Assembly: GCA_902568235.1 (NCBI GenBank)
Contig: CACFPS010000009.1
Span: 1-32,595, forward strand
From: an uncultured Pelagibacteraceae bacterium
GTDB taxonomy: Bacteria; Pseudomonadota; Alphaproteobacteria; Pelagibacterales; Pelagibacteraceae
Length of the DNA stretch: 32,595 bases
Direction of reading: 5' to 3'
Numbering within the stretch: the first letter of the stretch is position 1; the number at the start of each line of letters is the position of its first letter. The position numbers were made by a program, and so were the translations under genes. Of this stretch, positions 16,406-24,037 are shown in pieces. The notes under the pieces were generated by a model. The model was given only the letters and a program-made list of their open reading frames with translations. It was not told the DNA's origin and made no database searches.

Positions 16406-16966
16406 TTAATTATTATTAACTGTACTTGAAAAAAGATCTAATTTTTTATCAATTAGTATAGCCAGTGACTCTATTATGTTATTTGTAATTTTTTTTAGAA
16501 GTTCTTCTTCATCATCATTAAAATCATTTAAGACAAAATCAGAAACAGACATTTTGTTTTGAGGCTTTCCAATACCAATCCTTACTCTTGAATAGTCTTT
16601 GCCAATAAATTTATCAATTGAGGCAATTCCATTATGTCCTGCACTTGACCCTCCAAATTTTGTTTTTATTTTACCAAATTCAACATCTAGATCATCATGA
16701 AATACAATAACATTCTCTGACTCAATTTTGAAATATTCTAATAATTCTCTAATACAAATTCCAGAACTATTCATAAAGGTCAAAGGTTTAATCACATAGA
16801 TTTTTTTATCACCAATATTTCCTGTAGTGAGAAGACCTTTAAATTTTGGTTTCTGTTTTGAAAGCCCAAACTTTTGATTAATAGCATCCACAACTTTAAA
16901 ACCAATATTATGTCTATTATTTTGACTATTGGGTGTTGGGTTACCCAAACCTACAAGCAACAACAT
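16406..16966 (-). CDS. pth: Peptidyl-tRNA hydrolase
   Basis: Pth frees tRNA from peptidyl-tRNA that drops off ribosomes. The 186-residue protein shows the standard motifs: LLVGLGNPTPNSQNNRHNIGF with catalytic His19, KPLTFMNSSG, VFHDDLDVEFGKIKTKFGGSSAGHNGIASID, and the segment DYSRVRIGIGKP. Length is normal. It lies 35 bases downstream of rplY and abuts ychF, the common alphaproteobacterial rplY-pth-ychF order. Confidence 0.97.
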   Translation of the reverse strand: MLLLVGLGNPTPNSQNNRHNIGFKVVDAINQKFGLSKQKPKFKGLLTTGNIGDKKIYVIKPLTFMNSSGICIRELLEYFKIESENVIVFHDDLDVEFGKIKTKFGGSSAGHNGIASIDKFIGKDYSRVRIGIGKPQNKMSVSDFVLNDFNDDEEELLKKITNNIIESLAILIDKKLDLFSSTVNNN

Positions 16967-17001
16967 ATAAAATTAATCTTTAGTAAGTTTCACAATATGA
17001 T

Positions 17002-17730
17002 TTATTTTTTTTTATCTGCAGATTTATCTTCAGTTTTTTTGCCTTCAGCTGCTTTATCACCTTCAGAAGGTTTATCGCCCTCAGTGGGTTTGTCGCCACC
17101 TTCGGCAGTTGTTTCTGTTCCTTCAGAAGCCTCAGTTTCAGTCTCTTCTGCAGGTTTTTCTGGCTCTTTAACCACTGTTGGCGCTGCTACTGTAGCTATA
17201 ACAAAGTCACGTCCTTGTATTGTTGGAGTGACATTTTCTGGTAAATTTATAAAAGAAATTTTTATGCTAGCACCTATATCTAATCCATTTAAGTCTACAA
17301 TAAGTTCAGTAGGAATATTTTCTGTTGGACATTTCAATTCTACTTTTCTTCTTACTATGTTTAGCACTCCACCTCTTTTTAAACCAGGAGATTGTTCGTG
17401 ATTAATAAATTTAACCGGAATTTCTAGAATTATTTTAGCTCCTTTAACAATTCTCAAAAAATCAATATGTATTGGCTCATCTGTTATATTATCAAAAGCT
17501 ATATCTCTAGGTAAAACTTTTTGTTCTTTGTTATCTAAGTTAATTGAAATTACATTAGAAAGAAAATTTTCTTTTGAAATTAAGTTAACAATTTCTTTTT
17601 TTGAAAGAGAAATTTTTTCGTTTGAGTTTTCCCCCCCATAAATAATGCCAGGAACTTCACCTTTTTTTCTTAATGTGTTTACCTGACCCTTTGTTTTGGT
17701 TTCTCTAATTGTTGCTTGGATTAAATTCAT
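17002..17730 (-). CDS. rplY: 50S ribosomal protein L25 (CTC/TL5 type)
   Basis: L25 binds 5S rRNA in the large ribosomal subunit. This is the longer CTC/TL5 form: an N-terminal 5S-binding domain (VNTLRKKGEVPGIIYGGENS near residue 17), a middle beta domain (LPRDIAFDNITDEPIHIDFLR), and a C-terminal domain to about residue 185. A charged tail of about 55 residues rich in Glu, Thr, Gly and Lys completes the 242 residues. The tail includes a three-fold EGDK-type repeat. The ATG at 17730 is preceded directly by a tandem copy of the same 20 bases, which creates a 7-codon ORF ending on the start codon. It lies between prs (63 bases upstream) and pth. Confidence 0.95.
   Translation of the reverse strand: MNLIQATIRETKTKGQVNTLRKKGEVPGIIYGGENSNEKISLSKKEIVNLISKENFLSNVISINLDNKEQKVLPRDIAFDNITDEPIHIDFLRIVKGAKIILEIPVKFINHEQSPGLKRGGVLNIVRRKVELKCPTENIPTELIVDLNGLDIGASIKISFINLPENVTPTIQGRDFVIATVAAPTVVKEPEKPAEETETEASEGTETTAEGGDKPTEGDKPSEGDKAAEGKKTEDKSADKKK
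17047..17100 (-). repeat. Three 18-bp direct repeats in the rplY tail
   Basis: Three imperfect 18-base units (17083-17100, 17065-17082, 17047-17064) encode GGDKPT, EGDKPS and EGDKAA in the acidic L25 tail. The frame is preserved because the unit is a multiple of three. This looks like expansion of a disordered tail, and copy number may vary between strains. Confidence 0.75.
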
Positions 17731-17750
17731 GTTGCTTGGATTAAATTCAT
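17711..17750 (-). repeat. Perfect 20-bp tandem duplication over the rplY start
   Basis: Bases 17711-17730 and 17731-17750 are identical. On the minus strand each copy starts with ATG followed by codons for Asn-Leu-Ile-Gln-Ala. The inner copy is the true beginning of L25. The outer copy lies in a different frame because 20 is not a multiple of three. Confidence 0.97.
17727..17750 (-). CDS. Seven-codon upstream ORF of rplY
   Basis: From the ATG at 17750 the duplicated bases read Met-Asn-Leu-Ile-Gln-Ala-Thr and then TGA (17729-17727). That TGA overlaps the L25 ATG (17730-17728) as ATGA. The peptide repeats the first residues of L25. Translation would bring ribosomes onto the true start by termination and reinitiation, or compete with it. 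I see the ORF directly; whether it is translated is unknown. Confidence 0.35.
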   Translation of the reverse strand: MNLIQAT

Positions 17751-17793
17751 AAAGTGGGGGTTTTAACTTATGAATCTAAAATTTACAAGTAAA

Positions 17794-18726
17794 TTATTTA
17801 AATAAATCAGAGACTGAAGTTGAATTAGAAATTCTCTTTATTGCTTCTGCCAATAAATTAGATATTGTTAATACTTGTATATTCTTAGTCTTTTTTATCT
17901 TATCATAGTTATCGATTGTATCTGTAATTACTAATTTTTTTATTTTAGACTTTTTTATTTTATTTACTGCTTCGCCACTTAAGACACCATGAGTTATATA
18001 AACGTGTATTTCTTTTGCTCCTCTATTTATTAAAGCTTGTGCCGCATTTACTATTGTTCCCCCAGAGTCGATTATATCATCTATAATTATACAAGTTTTG
18101 TTTTTAACATTTCCAATTATATTCATAACTTCAGATTTTCCTGGAGCAGGTCTTCTTTTATCAATAATGGCTATGCCAATGTCTAATTTTCTTGCAAGAG
18201 CCCTTGTTCTTTCAACTCCACCAACATCAGGAGCTACGCAAATCAAATTTTTCTTGCCTAAATTTTTTTTTACGTGTCTTGCAAAAATTGGCGTAGCAAA
18301 TAAGTTATCAACTGGAATGTCAAAAAAACCTTGTATTTGACCTGCATGCAAATCAACAGTAACAACTCTATTGGCTCCTGCATTTGTAATTAAATTAGAT
18401 ACCAATTTTGCCGAAATAGATGTTCTAGGAGCAACCTTTCTGTCTTGTCTAGCATACCCAAAGTAAGGAATTACAGCAGTAATATTTTTTGCAGAAGATC
18501 TTTTTAATGCATCAATACATAATAGTAATTCCATTAAATTATCATTGGCTGGGGCAGATGTAGACTGAATTAAGAAAATACTATTGCCTCTAATATTCTC
18601 ATTAATTTCTATGTAAATTTCTCCATCAGAAAATTTTCTAATACTAGAATGAACTAGTTTTGTTTTTAAATGTTTGGATATTTTTTGACTGAGATTTTTG
18701 TTGCTGTTGCCAGTTAGAATTTTCAT
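17794..18726 (-). CDS. prs: Ribose-phosphate pyrophosphokinase (PRPP synthetase)
   Basis: Prs makes 5-phosphoribosyl-1-pyrophosphate from ribose-5-phosphate and ATP, the precursor for nucleotides, His and Trp. The 310-residue protein has FSDGEIYIEINENIRG near the N-terminus, IPYFGYARQDRK, the metal-binding TVDLHAGQIQGFFDIPVDNL, and the PRPP loop CIIIDDIIDSGGTIVNAA. Length is typical of class I enzymes. It sits 13 bases after pgeF and 63 bases before rplY, at the centre of a long minus-strand gene series. Confidence 0.97.
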   Translation of the reverse strand: MKILTGNSNKNLSQKISKHLKTKLVHSSIRKFSDGEIYIEINENIRGNSIFLIQSTSAPANDNLMELLLCIDALKRSSAKNITAVIPYFGYARQDRKVAPRTSISAKLVSNLITNAGANRVVTVDLHAGQIQGFFDIPVDNLFATPIFARHVKKNLGKKNLICVAPDVGGVERTRALARKLDIGIAIIDKRRPAPGKSEVMNIIGNVKNKTCIIIDDIIDSGGTIVNAAQALINRGAKEIHVYITHGVLSGEAVNKIKKSKIKKLVITDTIDNYDKIKKTKNIQVLTISNLLAEAIKRISNSTSVSDLFK

Positions 18727-18739
18727 TTGTGAGAATGCC

Positions 18740-19492
18740 CTATTTAATCATAATTAAAGATATATTTCTACCATAATCATTATTTTTATTTTTTAAAGAC
18801 CTTCTTGAGCTAAAAAAATTATTTTTTTCTGAATATGTATCTTTATTTATTACTTCTATTTTTTTTACTCCACAATTAACTAATTGATATTTAATATATT
18901 TACTGAGAGAAAAAAAAATCTTTTTTTTTACAAATCTGAAAAAGATTATATTTTTACTATTTTGTTTTAAAAATTTTTTTAAAAAATCTTTCTTTATCTC
19001 ATAATTTTTTTGTGCAATTGACGGCCCTACAATTGCAACTATATCTTTAGTTTTGCTTCCTTTTTTTTTTAAACTTTTAATTGTTTTTTGAATTATTTGT
19101 TTATATGCACCTCTCCATCCAGCATGTATTGCTGCAATTATTTTTTTTTTTGGATCAAAAATAAGTATTGGAGCACAATCTGCAGTAAGTATTCCTATGG
19201 CAATATTTTTTTTACTAGTGACAAGTGAGTCGCCTGTTATTTTTTTTTTTGTAATTTTTCTAATACAGTGAATTTTGTCACTATGTACTTGATTTAATAA
19301 AACTAAATTTTTTTCATTACAACCAATTTTATTACAAACCTTTCTTAAATTTTTATATACATTCTTTTTTTTATCTTTTGATCCCAAACCACAATTTAAA
19401 CTTTTGTAAATTCCATTAGAATATCCACCGATTTTATTAAAAAATCCATGGGAAATATAATCATACTTTTTAATTAAATTAGATTTAATCAA
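18740..19492 (-). CDS. pgeF: PgeF/YfiH family (laccase-domain) protein
   Basis: This 250-residue protein belongs to the YfiH/PgeF (DUF152) family, described as a peptidoglycan-editing factor in E. coli and as purine nucleoside phosphorylase or multicopper-like oxidase in relatives. Key segments are SHGFFNKIGGYSNGIYKSLNCG, LLNQVHSDKIHC, LTADCAPILIFDP and AIHAGWRGAYKQII, holding the conserved His and Cys metal ligands. No suitable ATG exists: the start is TTG at 19492, one base after the midA stop, and the family alignment begins close to it. Long A runs make the sequence slippage-prone. It follows lgt-midA. The exact activity here is not determined. Confidence 0.88.
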   Translation of the reverse strand: MIKSNLIKKYDYISHGFFNKIGGYSNGIYKSLNCGLGSKDKKKNVYKNLRKVCNKIGCNEKNLVLLNQVHSDKIHCIRKITKKKITGDSLVTSKKNIAIGILTADCAPILIFDPKKKIIAAIHAGWRGAYKQIIQKTIKSLKKKGSKTKDIVAIVGPSIAQKNYEIKKDFLKKFLKQNSKNIIFFRFVKKKIFFSLSKYIKYQLVNCGVKKIEVINKDTYSEKNNFFSSRRSLKNKNNDYGRNISLIMIK

Positions 19493-19493
19493 T

Positions 19494-20534
19494 TTAAAAT
19501 CCCAAGCTAAAATTATTAATTTTTTTTGTAGCCAACAAAACTTTGAATAAGGAACCCATTTGATTATTATCGATCAGTCTTTTAACTCTTAAATATACAT
19601 CTACTTTTGAAGAAAAGGGTAAGTTTTTACTAATGATTTCTGCTCTTTCCTTTATTCCCATTTTTATCAAAAATTCTCTTTGCGAAGTTAGTTTAATAAA
19701 ATCTAATTTATTTTTTTTTAATTTTTTTCTAAAAAGATGAAAATTAATAAGGTGTGTAATATCACAATTATATGGATTTTCTAAAAAATTTGTTTTTTTA
19801 TGATTTTTTATGCTCTGAATACTATCAAACATTTTTTTTTCTTTGTATCCATAATCTATAATTAATAAGCCACCATTTTGGTTCTTAATTTTTTTTGATA
19901 CAGCATCCAACATTTGTAAACCAGATTTAGAAAATTCTAAAAATTTTTGATTTTTAGCAATTTTCTCACCAAGTAATTTTTCTACATTTTGTTTCATAAT
20001 TTTTTTTTCACAAAATTTAAAAGTTTTGTCTTTATAAATTATATGTTTCTCAAACCATAAATTTTTTTTTTTAGTAAATTGCTTTATTGGAAATACATCG
20101 AAAAATTCATTTGCTAAAAATATAGTTGGATGTTTTGAAATTTTTTTTATATTTTCAGTCCATACTATATTCATATTTTTCATTTTTATCTTTTGTATGT
20201 TTTTTAGAAAAGGACTTTTGTCTAATATTATAAATTTTGCAGATTGTTCAAATTTTTCAAACTTTTTTATAGTTTTTATTATTTGGAACATCATTTCTCC
20301 ATTTCCCCCACCGAGCTCAACGATATTTATTTTTTTTGGAGAACCTATTTTTTTCCAAAAAGAAATTAGCCATATTGCAATCATTTCTGAAAACATTACA
20401 GAAACATTTGGAGATGTTATAAAATCTCCTTTGTGTCCTATTGGATTCTTTACCATGTAGTAACCTTTTGATTTATCAAATAAAGATTTTTCAATGAATT
20501 TATCTAGTGGTACCTTGGTATTATCTTTTAACAT
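19494..20534 (-). CDS. MidA/NDUFAF7-family SAM-dependent methyltransferase
   Basis: This 346-residue protein belongs to the MidA/NDUFAF7 family (DUF185), protein-arginine methyltransferases best known for assembling respiratory complex I in mitochondria. It shows GYYMVKNPIGHKGDFITSPNVSVMFSEMIAIWL at the N-terminus, the AdoMet site NIVELGGGNGEMM, LANEFFDVFPIKQF and LLIIDYGYKEK. It overlaps the lgt end by 14 bases and is followed after one base by pgeF. The lgt-midA-pgeF order is common in alphaproteobacteria. Function is inferred from mitochondrial and bacterial relatives. Confidence 0.88.
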   Translation of the reverse strand: MLKDNTKVPLDKFIEKSLFDKSKGYYMVKNPIGHKGDFITSPNVSVMFSEMIAIWLISFWKKIGSPKKINIVELGGGNGEMMFQIIKTIKKFEKFEQSAKFIILDKSPFLKNIQKIKMKNMNIVWTENIKKISKHPTIFLANEFFDVFPIKQFTKKKNLWFEKHIIYKDKTFKFCEKKIMKQNVEKLLGEKIAKNQKFLEFSKSGLQMLDAVSKKIKNQNGGLLIIDYGYKEKKMFDSIQSIKNHKKTNFLENPYNCDITHLINFHLFRKKLKKNKLDFIKLTSQREFLIKMGIKERAEIISKNLPFSSKVDVYLRVKRLIDNNQMGSLFKVLLATKKINNFSLGF

Positions 20535-21294
20535 CTTTAGGAAAATAAATTAAAATTAAACCAATCATTATAGTTAATATACTTATAATTTGACCCATAG
20601 TCATATTTAAATAGACTAGTCCAATGTGAGCATCAGGCTCTCTTAAAAACTCTATTGTAAATCTGAATATTGAATAAAAAATTAAAAACAAAGAAGATAT
20701 TGTTCCAGGTCTAAAAATTGATTTATTATACAGAAAATTTAAAATTATAAATAAAATAATTCCTTCAAAAAAAGCCTCATAAATTTGCGAAGGATGTCTA
20801 TCTAGATTATCAATCTGAATAAACTTTACAGACCATACAACATCTGTTTCTCTTCCATATAATTCTGAATTTATAAAGTTTGATATTCTGCCAAAAAATA
20901 TTCCTATAGGTGCACTTAGTGAAACTAAATCTAAAAAATAAAATATATTTTCATTATTTTTTTTGCAAAATATAATAGTTGATAGAGTAATTCCTGCCAA
21001 AGCTCCATGAAAGGACATTCCTCCATTCCAAATCATTAAAATTTCTTTTAAATTTTCAATGTAATAAATTGGATTGTAAATTAAAACATATCCAAGTCTT
21101 CCCCCAACTATAATTCCTATAATTATGTATAGTATATAGTCATCAAAAAGCTTTTTTTTTAAATTATCTTTAATTAAAATTTTTTGACAATAAATCCATC
21201 CAAAAATTAACCCAAATATGTATGATAAAGAGTACCATCTTATATCTAAAGAAAATACTTGAAAAGCAACAGGATCAAAATTATTTATAAACAT
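20521..21294 (-). CDS. lgt: Prolipoprotein diacylglyceryl transferase
   Basis: Lgt transfers diacylglycerol from phosphatidylglycerol to the lipobox cysteine of prolipoproteins at the inner membrane. The 257-residue protein has about seven hydrophobic helices, the N-terminal IRWYSLSYIFGLIFGW, GGRLGYVLIYNP, WNGGMSFHGALAG, and the Lgt signature GRISNFINSELYGRE with the essential Arg/Asn residues. RHPSQIYEAFFEG follows. The substitution of Ser for Gly in the signature is minor. The start at 21294 is 47 bases from the divergent ubiK-like gene. Confidence 0.97.
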   Translation of the reverse strand: MFINNFDPVAFQVFSLDIRWYSLSYIFGLIFGWIYCQKILIKDNLKKKLFDDYILYIIIGIIVGGRLGYVLIYNPIYYIENLKEILMIWNGGMSFHGALAGITLSTIIFCKKNNENIFYFLDLVSLSAPIGIFFGRISNFINSELYGRETDVVWSVKFIQIDNLDRHPSQIYEAFFEGIILFIILNFLYNKSIFRPGTISSLFLIFYSIFRFTIEFLREPDAHIGLVYLNMTMGQIISILTIMIGLILIYFPKDVKR

Positions 21295-21341
21295 CTAATT
21301 TAAATTTTAGTATTATATTATAAATTTGTTAATTAATTATT

Positions 21342-21596
21342 ATGTCAAAATCAAGATATGTATTTGATAAGTTTGCTAAACTTTTAGAACAAGGAATGGT
21401 AAACTATAAAGATTTGACCGATGAGATTTTAAATATTTTGAAATCTAAAAGGGATGAAATCATCTTTAAAATGAAACTTGTCAGTAAAGAAGAGGTTGAC
21501 ATTTTAAATAAAAGAATAAGTAAGCTAGAAAATCAGGTAAATGAAATTAAAAAAATCAAATCAAAGCGAAAAACTAAACAGGCAAAAAGATCTTAA
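21342..21596 (+). CDS. ubiK: UbiK/BMFP-domain small coiled-coil protein
   Basis: This 84-residue protein has an amphipathic N-terminal helix (FDKFAKLLEQGMVNYKDL), a linker with LVSKEEVDILNKRI, and a C-terminal coiled coil ISKLENQVNEIKK followed by a Lys/Arg tail. This pattern is the BMFP (YqiC) family. In E. coli the trimeric family member UbiK helps ubiquinone synthesis. Alphaproteobacterial relatives often sit beside lgt, as here (divergent, 47 bases). Its last seven codons overlap the 3' end of the convergent histidine kinase by 23 bases. Short and low in complexity, so the family call is moderate. Confidence 0.7.
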   Translation: MSKSRYVFDKFAKLLEQGMVNYKDLTDEILNILKSKRDEIIFKMKLVSKEEVDILNKRISKLENQVNEIKKIKSKRKTKQAKRS

Positions 21597-22890
21597 CTTT
21601 TAATCCTCCTAGATGAGATTTATTAAATACAATATCACCTCCGTGAGATTTAATTATATCAGAGGATATTGCCAAACCTAAACCAACGCTAGACTTTGTT
21701 TCAGATCTGCTCTTATCTATTTTATAGAAAGGTTTTATAATGTTTTTATATTCAGTTTCTGGAACTCCCGGGCCATCATCAGAAATTGAAATTAATAAAT
21801 TTGTATTTTCTTTTTCTAAGTTGATTTCAATTTTATTTGCATACTTTAAAGAATTATCTAGCAAATTATTAATACATCTGGTTATTAAATTTTTTCGTCC
21901 ATCAAAGTAAATTCTGGGTTTCGTAGATAAAAATATATTTGAATTTTCATATTTTAAAATTATTTCTTCCATAAGTTCTGAAATATTAAAAGTTTCAGTT
22001 TTATCTTTTGCCTTAGTACTTGAGAAATGGAGATATTCATTTAACATTTTTTCCATTTCATCAACATTTAATGATAATTTTTTTGATAGTTTTGTATCTG
22101 TTATCATAGCAAGTTGGAGCTTAATTCGAGTCAAAGGCGTTCTTAAATCGTGGCTAATACCAGATAACATTTCCGACCTTTGATTTAAGTGTCTAGAAAT
22201 TCTTTCTCTCATCTTGTCAAATTCCAATCCCGCTTTTCTAATTTCCAGTGCACCAGACGGTCTAAATTCCTCAATTTTTTCTCCTTTTCCAAATTTTTCC
22301 GAGGCTTCAGCTAGTTTTGTTATTGGTCTAGTTTGGTTTTTTAAAAAAATAATTGCAATTGCGATCATAAAAAAAGCAGGAAAAGTAATCCATAGAGCAA
22401 ATATTCTAAAAGATGATGGTTGCACTCTATCTTTTGGAAAAAATATTTGTAAAACACCATCTCTAAATTTTATTCTTAAATCAACCACTTCTTCATAGGC
22501 AATTGTATTAAACCAGTAATCGTTAAACTTTAATTTTAATTCTCTTCTCAAAGTTCTATCCATTGGACTGAACCATCTCTCAACTTTTATATCAGGTAAT
22601 TTTTCGTTATCTAAAAATCTAACGGAAAATCTAAAATTTTTATTATATAATTCAGTGACAATTTTTTTATTATATTCACTTTCATTATTATATATATCTA
22701 TAATAGTTACGATTTCACTCACCAAGGATTTTGTCATACCTTTATTTGATTTTATCCAGAGGCTATCAAAGAAAACTAAAGAAATTGTGATTTGCAAAAC
22801 AACAACTGGCACTATAACTATTAAAAGACCTCTATAAAATAATCTTTTAGGGAGTAGATTTTTAATCAATTTATTCAATCCATAAAACAT
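21574..22890 (-). CDS. EnvZ-type sensor histidine kinase
   Basis: This is a 438-residue membrane kinase: TM1 at about 20-42, a periplasmic domain of about 120 residues, TM2 at about 162-184, then HAMP. The dimerisation box SGISHDLRTPLTR carries His247. The ATPase has the N box NNLLDNSLKYA, G1 DDGPG and G2 GLGLAIS. It should phosphorylate the response regulator encoded directly upstream, with which it overlaps by 20 bases. The sensed signal cannot be read from the sequence. It converges on ubiK with a 23-base overlap. Architecture is EnvZ-like. Confidence 0.92.
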   Translation of the reverse strand: MFYGLNKLIKNLLPKRLFYRGLLIVIVPVVVLQITISLVFFDSLWIKSNKGMTKSLVSEIVTIIDIYNNESEYNKKIVTELYNKNFRFSVRFLDNEKLPDIKVERWFSPMDRTLRRELKLKFNDYWFNTIAYEEVVDLRIKFRDGVLQIFFPKDRVQPSSFRIFALWITFPAFFMIAIAIIFLKNQTRPITKLAEASEKFGKGEKIEEFRPSGALEIRKAGLEFDKMRERISRHLNQRSEMLSGISHDLRTPLTRIKLQLAMITDTKLSKKLSLNVDEMEKMLNEYLHFSSTKAKDKTETFNISELMEEIILKYENSNIFLSTKPRIYFDGRKNLITRCINNLLDNSLKYANKIEINLEKENTNLLISISDDGPGVPETEYKNIIKPFYKIDKSRSETKSSVGLGLAISSDIIKSHGGDIVFNKSHLGGLKVKIFLPV

Positions 22891-23548
22891 ATCCTTCTCC
22901 TCTTATGGTTTGCAAATATTTGGGACTCTTTGGGTTTTCTTCTATCTTTTTTCTTAACCTTGTAATAATAACATCAATTGATCTTTCTTTCTCTAAATTG
23001 ATAAATTTTCCTATTTCATGTCTTTTAAAAATTTTACCAGGAGAGTTAATCATTTTTTCTAATATCTTTTTTTCAGTGTTATTTATTTTAAGATTTTTAT
23101 TATTGCGATAAATAAACATTTTATTTAAGTCTATTTTTAAATTTTTAAATTCAATAATTTTTTTAGTATTATTAATATTTGTTTTATTTAATATATTTTT
23201 TATTCTTAAAACTAATTCTTTAGGTTCAAATGGTTTTGGCAAATAATCGTCAGCTCCTAATTCAAGACCCTCAACTCTTTCCGAAGCCTCTCCTTTTGCG
23301 GTTAGTAAAATAATTGGAGTATTAATTTGATTTTTATTTTCTTTTGTAAATTCTAATCCACTTTTTCCCGGCATCATAATATCTAAAACTATAAGGTCGA
23401 ACTTAATAATTTTTACTTTATCAAATGCATCCTCTGCACTATTTGCAGTAGTTACTAAAAATTCATGTTGATTTAAATACTCTTTAACAAGATTTCTAAT
23501 TCCATCATCGTCATCTACGACTAAAATATGGGCTTTAAAATTTTCCAT
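22871..23548 (-). CDS. OmpR-family response regulator (PetR-like)
   Basis: This 225-residue two-domain regulator has a receiver with acidic pocket DDDD (12-15), phosphoacceptor Asp56 in LIVLDIMMPG, the conserved LLTAKG and a PKPF lysine. The C-terminal winged helix (IIVTRLRKKIEENPKSPKYLQTIRGEGYVL region) binds DNA. It overlaps the MarR gene by 14 bases and the kinase by 20. In Rhodobacter capsulatus, MarR-type PetP and OmpR-type PetR form a similar coupled pair linked to growth with the bc1 complex. A PetR equivalence is an inference from gene order. Confidence 0.93.
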   Translation of the reverse strand: MENFKAHILVVDDDDGIRNLVKEYLNQHEFLVTTANSAEDAFDKVKIIKFDLIVLDIMMPGKSGLEFTKENKNQINTPIILLTAKGEASERVEGLELGADDYLPKPFEPKELVLRIKNILNKTNINNTKKIIEFKNLKIDLNKMFIYRNNKNLKINNTEKKILEKMINSPGKIFKRHEIGKFINLEKERSIDVIITRLRKKIEENPKSPKYLQTIRGEGYVLWIE

Positions 23549-23978
23549 TAATTATTTTTTTTAATACCTTATCAAAGCTAAGCACTTCACTGGATTTAGA
23601 ATTAACAAAAGCTTTGTAAATTCTTTTTTTTTGTGTTGAAAAAATTTCATTAAACAAATTAATTCCATTTTCAGTTAAAAATACATGCTTAATTCTAGTA
23701 TCTTTTTCATTTTTTTTATACATTATTGCATTTAGTTTGATTAAGTCTTTTAAAACTCTATTAAGACTTTGCTTGGTTACTTTAAGTTTTTTAAGAAGTT
23801 CAGAAATAGTAATGCCTCTGTACAAAGAAATTAAATGAATTGCTTTGTTGTGAGCCACACCTATAGAATGCTTTTCCAAAACTTTTTTGACATCTGATAC
23901 AGTTTCTCTGTATCCCATAAAGATTTTTTCAATATATTGTTTTAATTCTTCATCTTTAAGATATAAAAGTTTTTTCAT
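23535..23978 (-). CDS. MarR-family transcriptional regulator (PetP-like)
   Basis: This 147-residue protein has a winged helix-turn-helix: ITISELLKKLKVTKQSLNRVLKDLI is the recognition region and DTRIKHVFLTENGINLF the wing and linker. Dimerisation helices lie at both ends. MarR proteins usually repress nearby divergent genes and respond to small ligands or redox state. The start at 23978 faces ilvE across 59 bases, and the gene overlaps the response regulator by 14 bases, so it heads a three-gene regulatory operon. The ligand is unknown. PetP identity is suggested by the MarR-OmpR pairing only. Confidence 0.88.
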   Translation of the reverse strand: MKKLLYLKDEELKQYIEKIFMGYRETVSDVKKVLEKHSIGVAHNKAIHLISLYRGITISELLKKLKVTKQSLNRVLKDLIKLNAIMYKKNEKDTRIKHVFLTENGINLFNEIFSTQKKRIYKAFVNSKSSEVLSFDKVLKKIINGKF

Positions 23979-23992
23979 AATGGTAAGTTATA

Positions 23993-24021
23993 TTGACATA
24001 TTATATATACAAAGATATTTT
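23993..24021 (+). promoter_or_regulatory. Probable ilvE promoter
   Basis: TTGACA at 23993-23998 matches the -35 consensus exactly, and TATTTT at 24016-24021 follows after a 17-base spacer. Initiation near 24028 would leave about 10 bases before the ilvE ATG. On the other strand TATAAT (24005-24000) lies in the spacer and could serve as the -10 of the marR operon. The two promoters would then overlap, a layout suited to cross-regulation by MarR. Confidence 0.5.
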
Positions 24022-24037
24022 TTAAAAAAATTATTTA

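Noticed and set aside
16874..17401. 175-codon plus-strand ORF rich in Ser/Pro/Val
   Set aside because: It is the antisense of rplY and pth; its low-complexity look comes from the L25 tail repeats.
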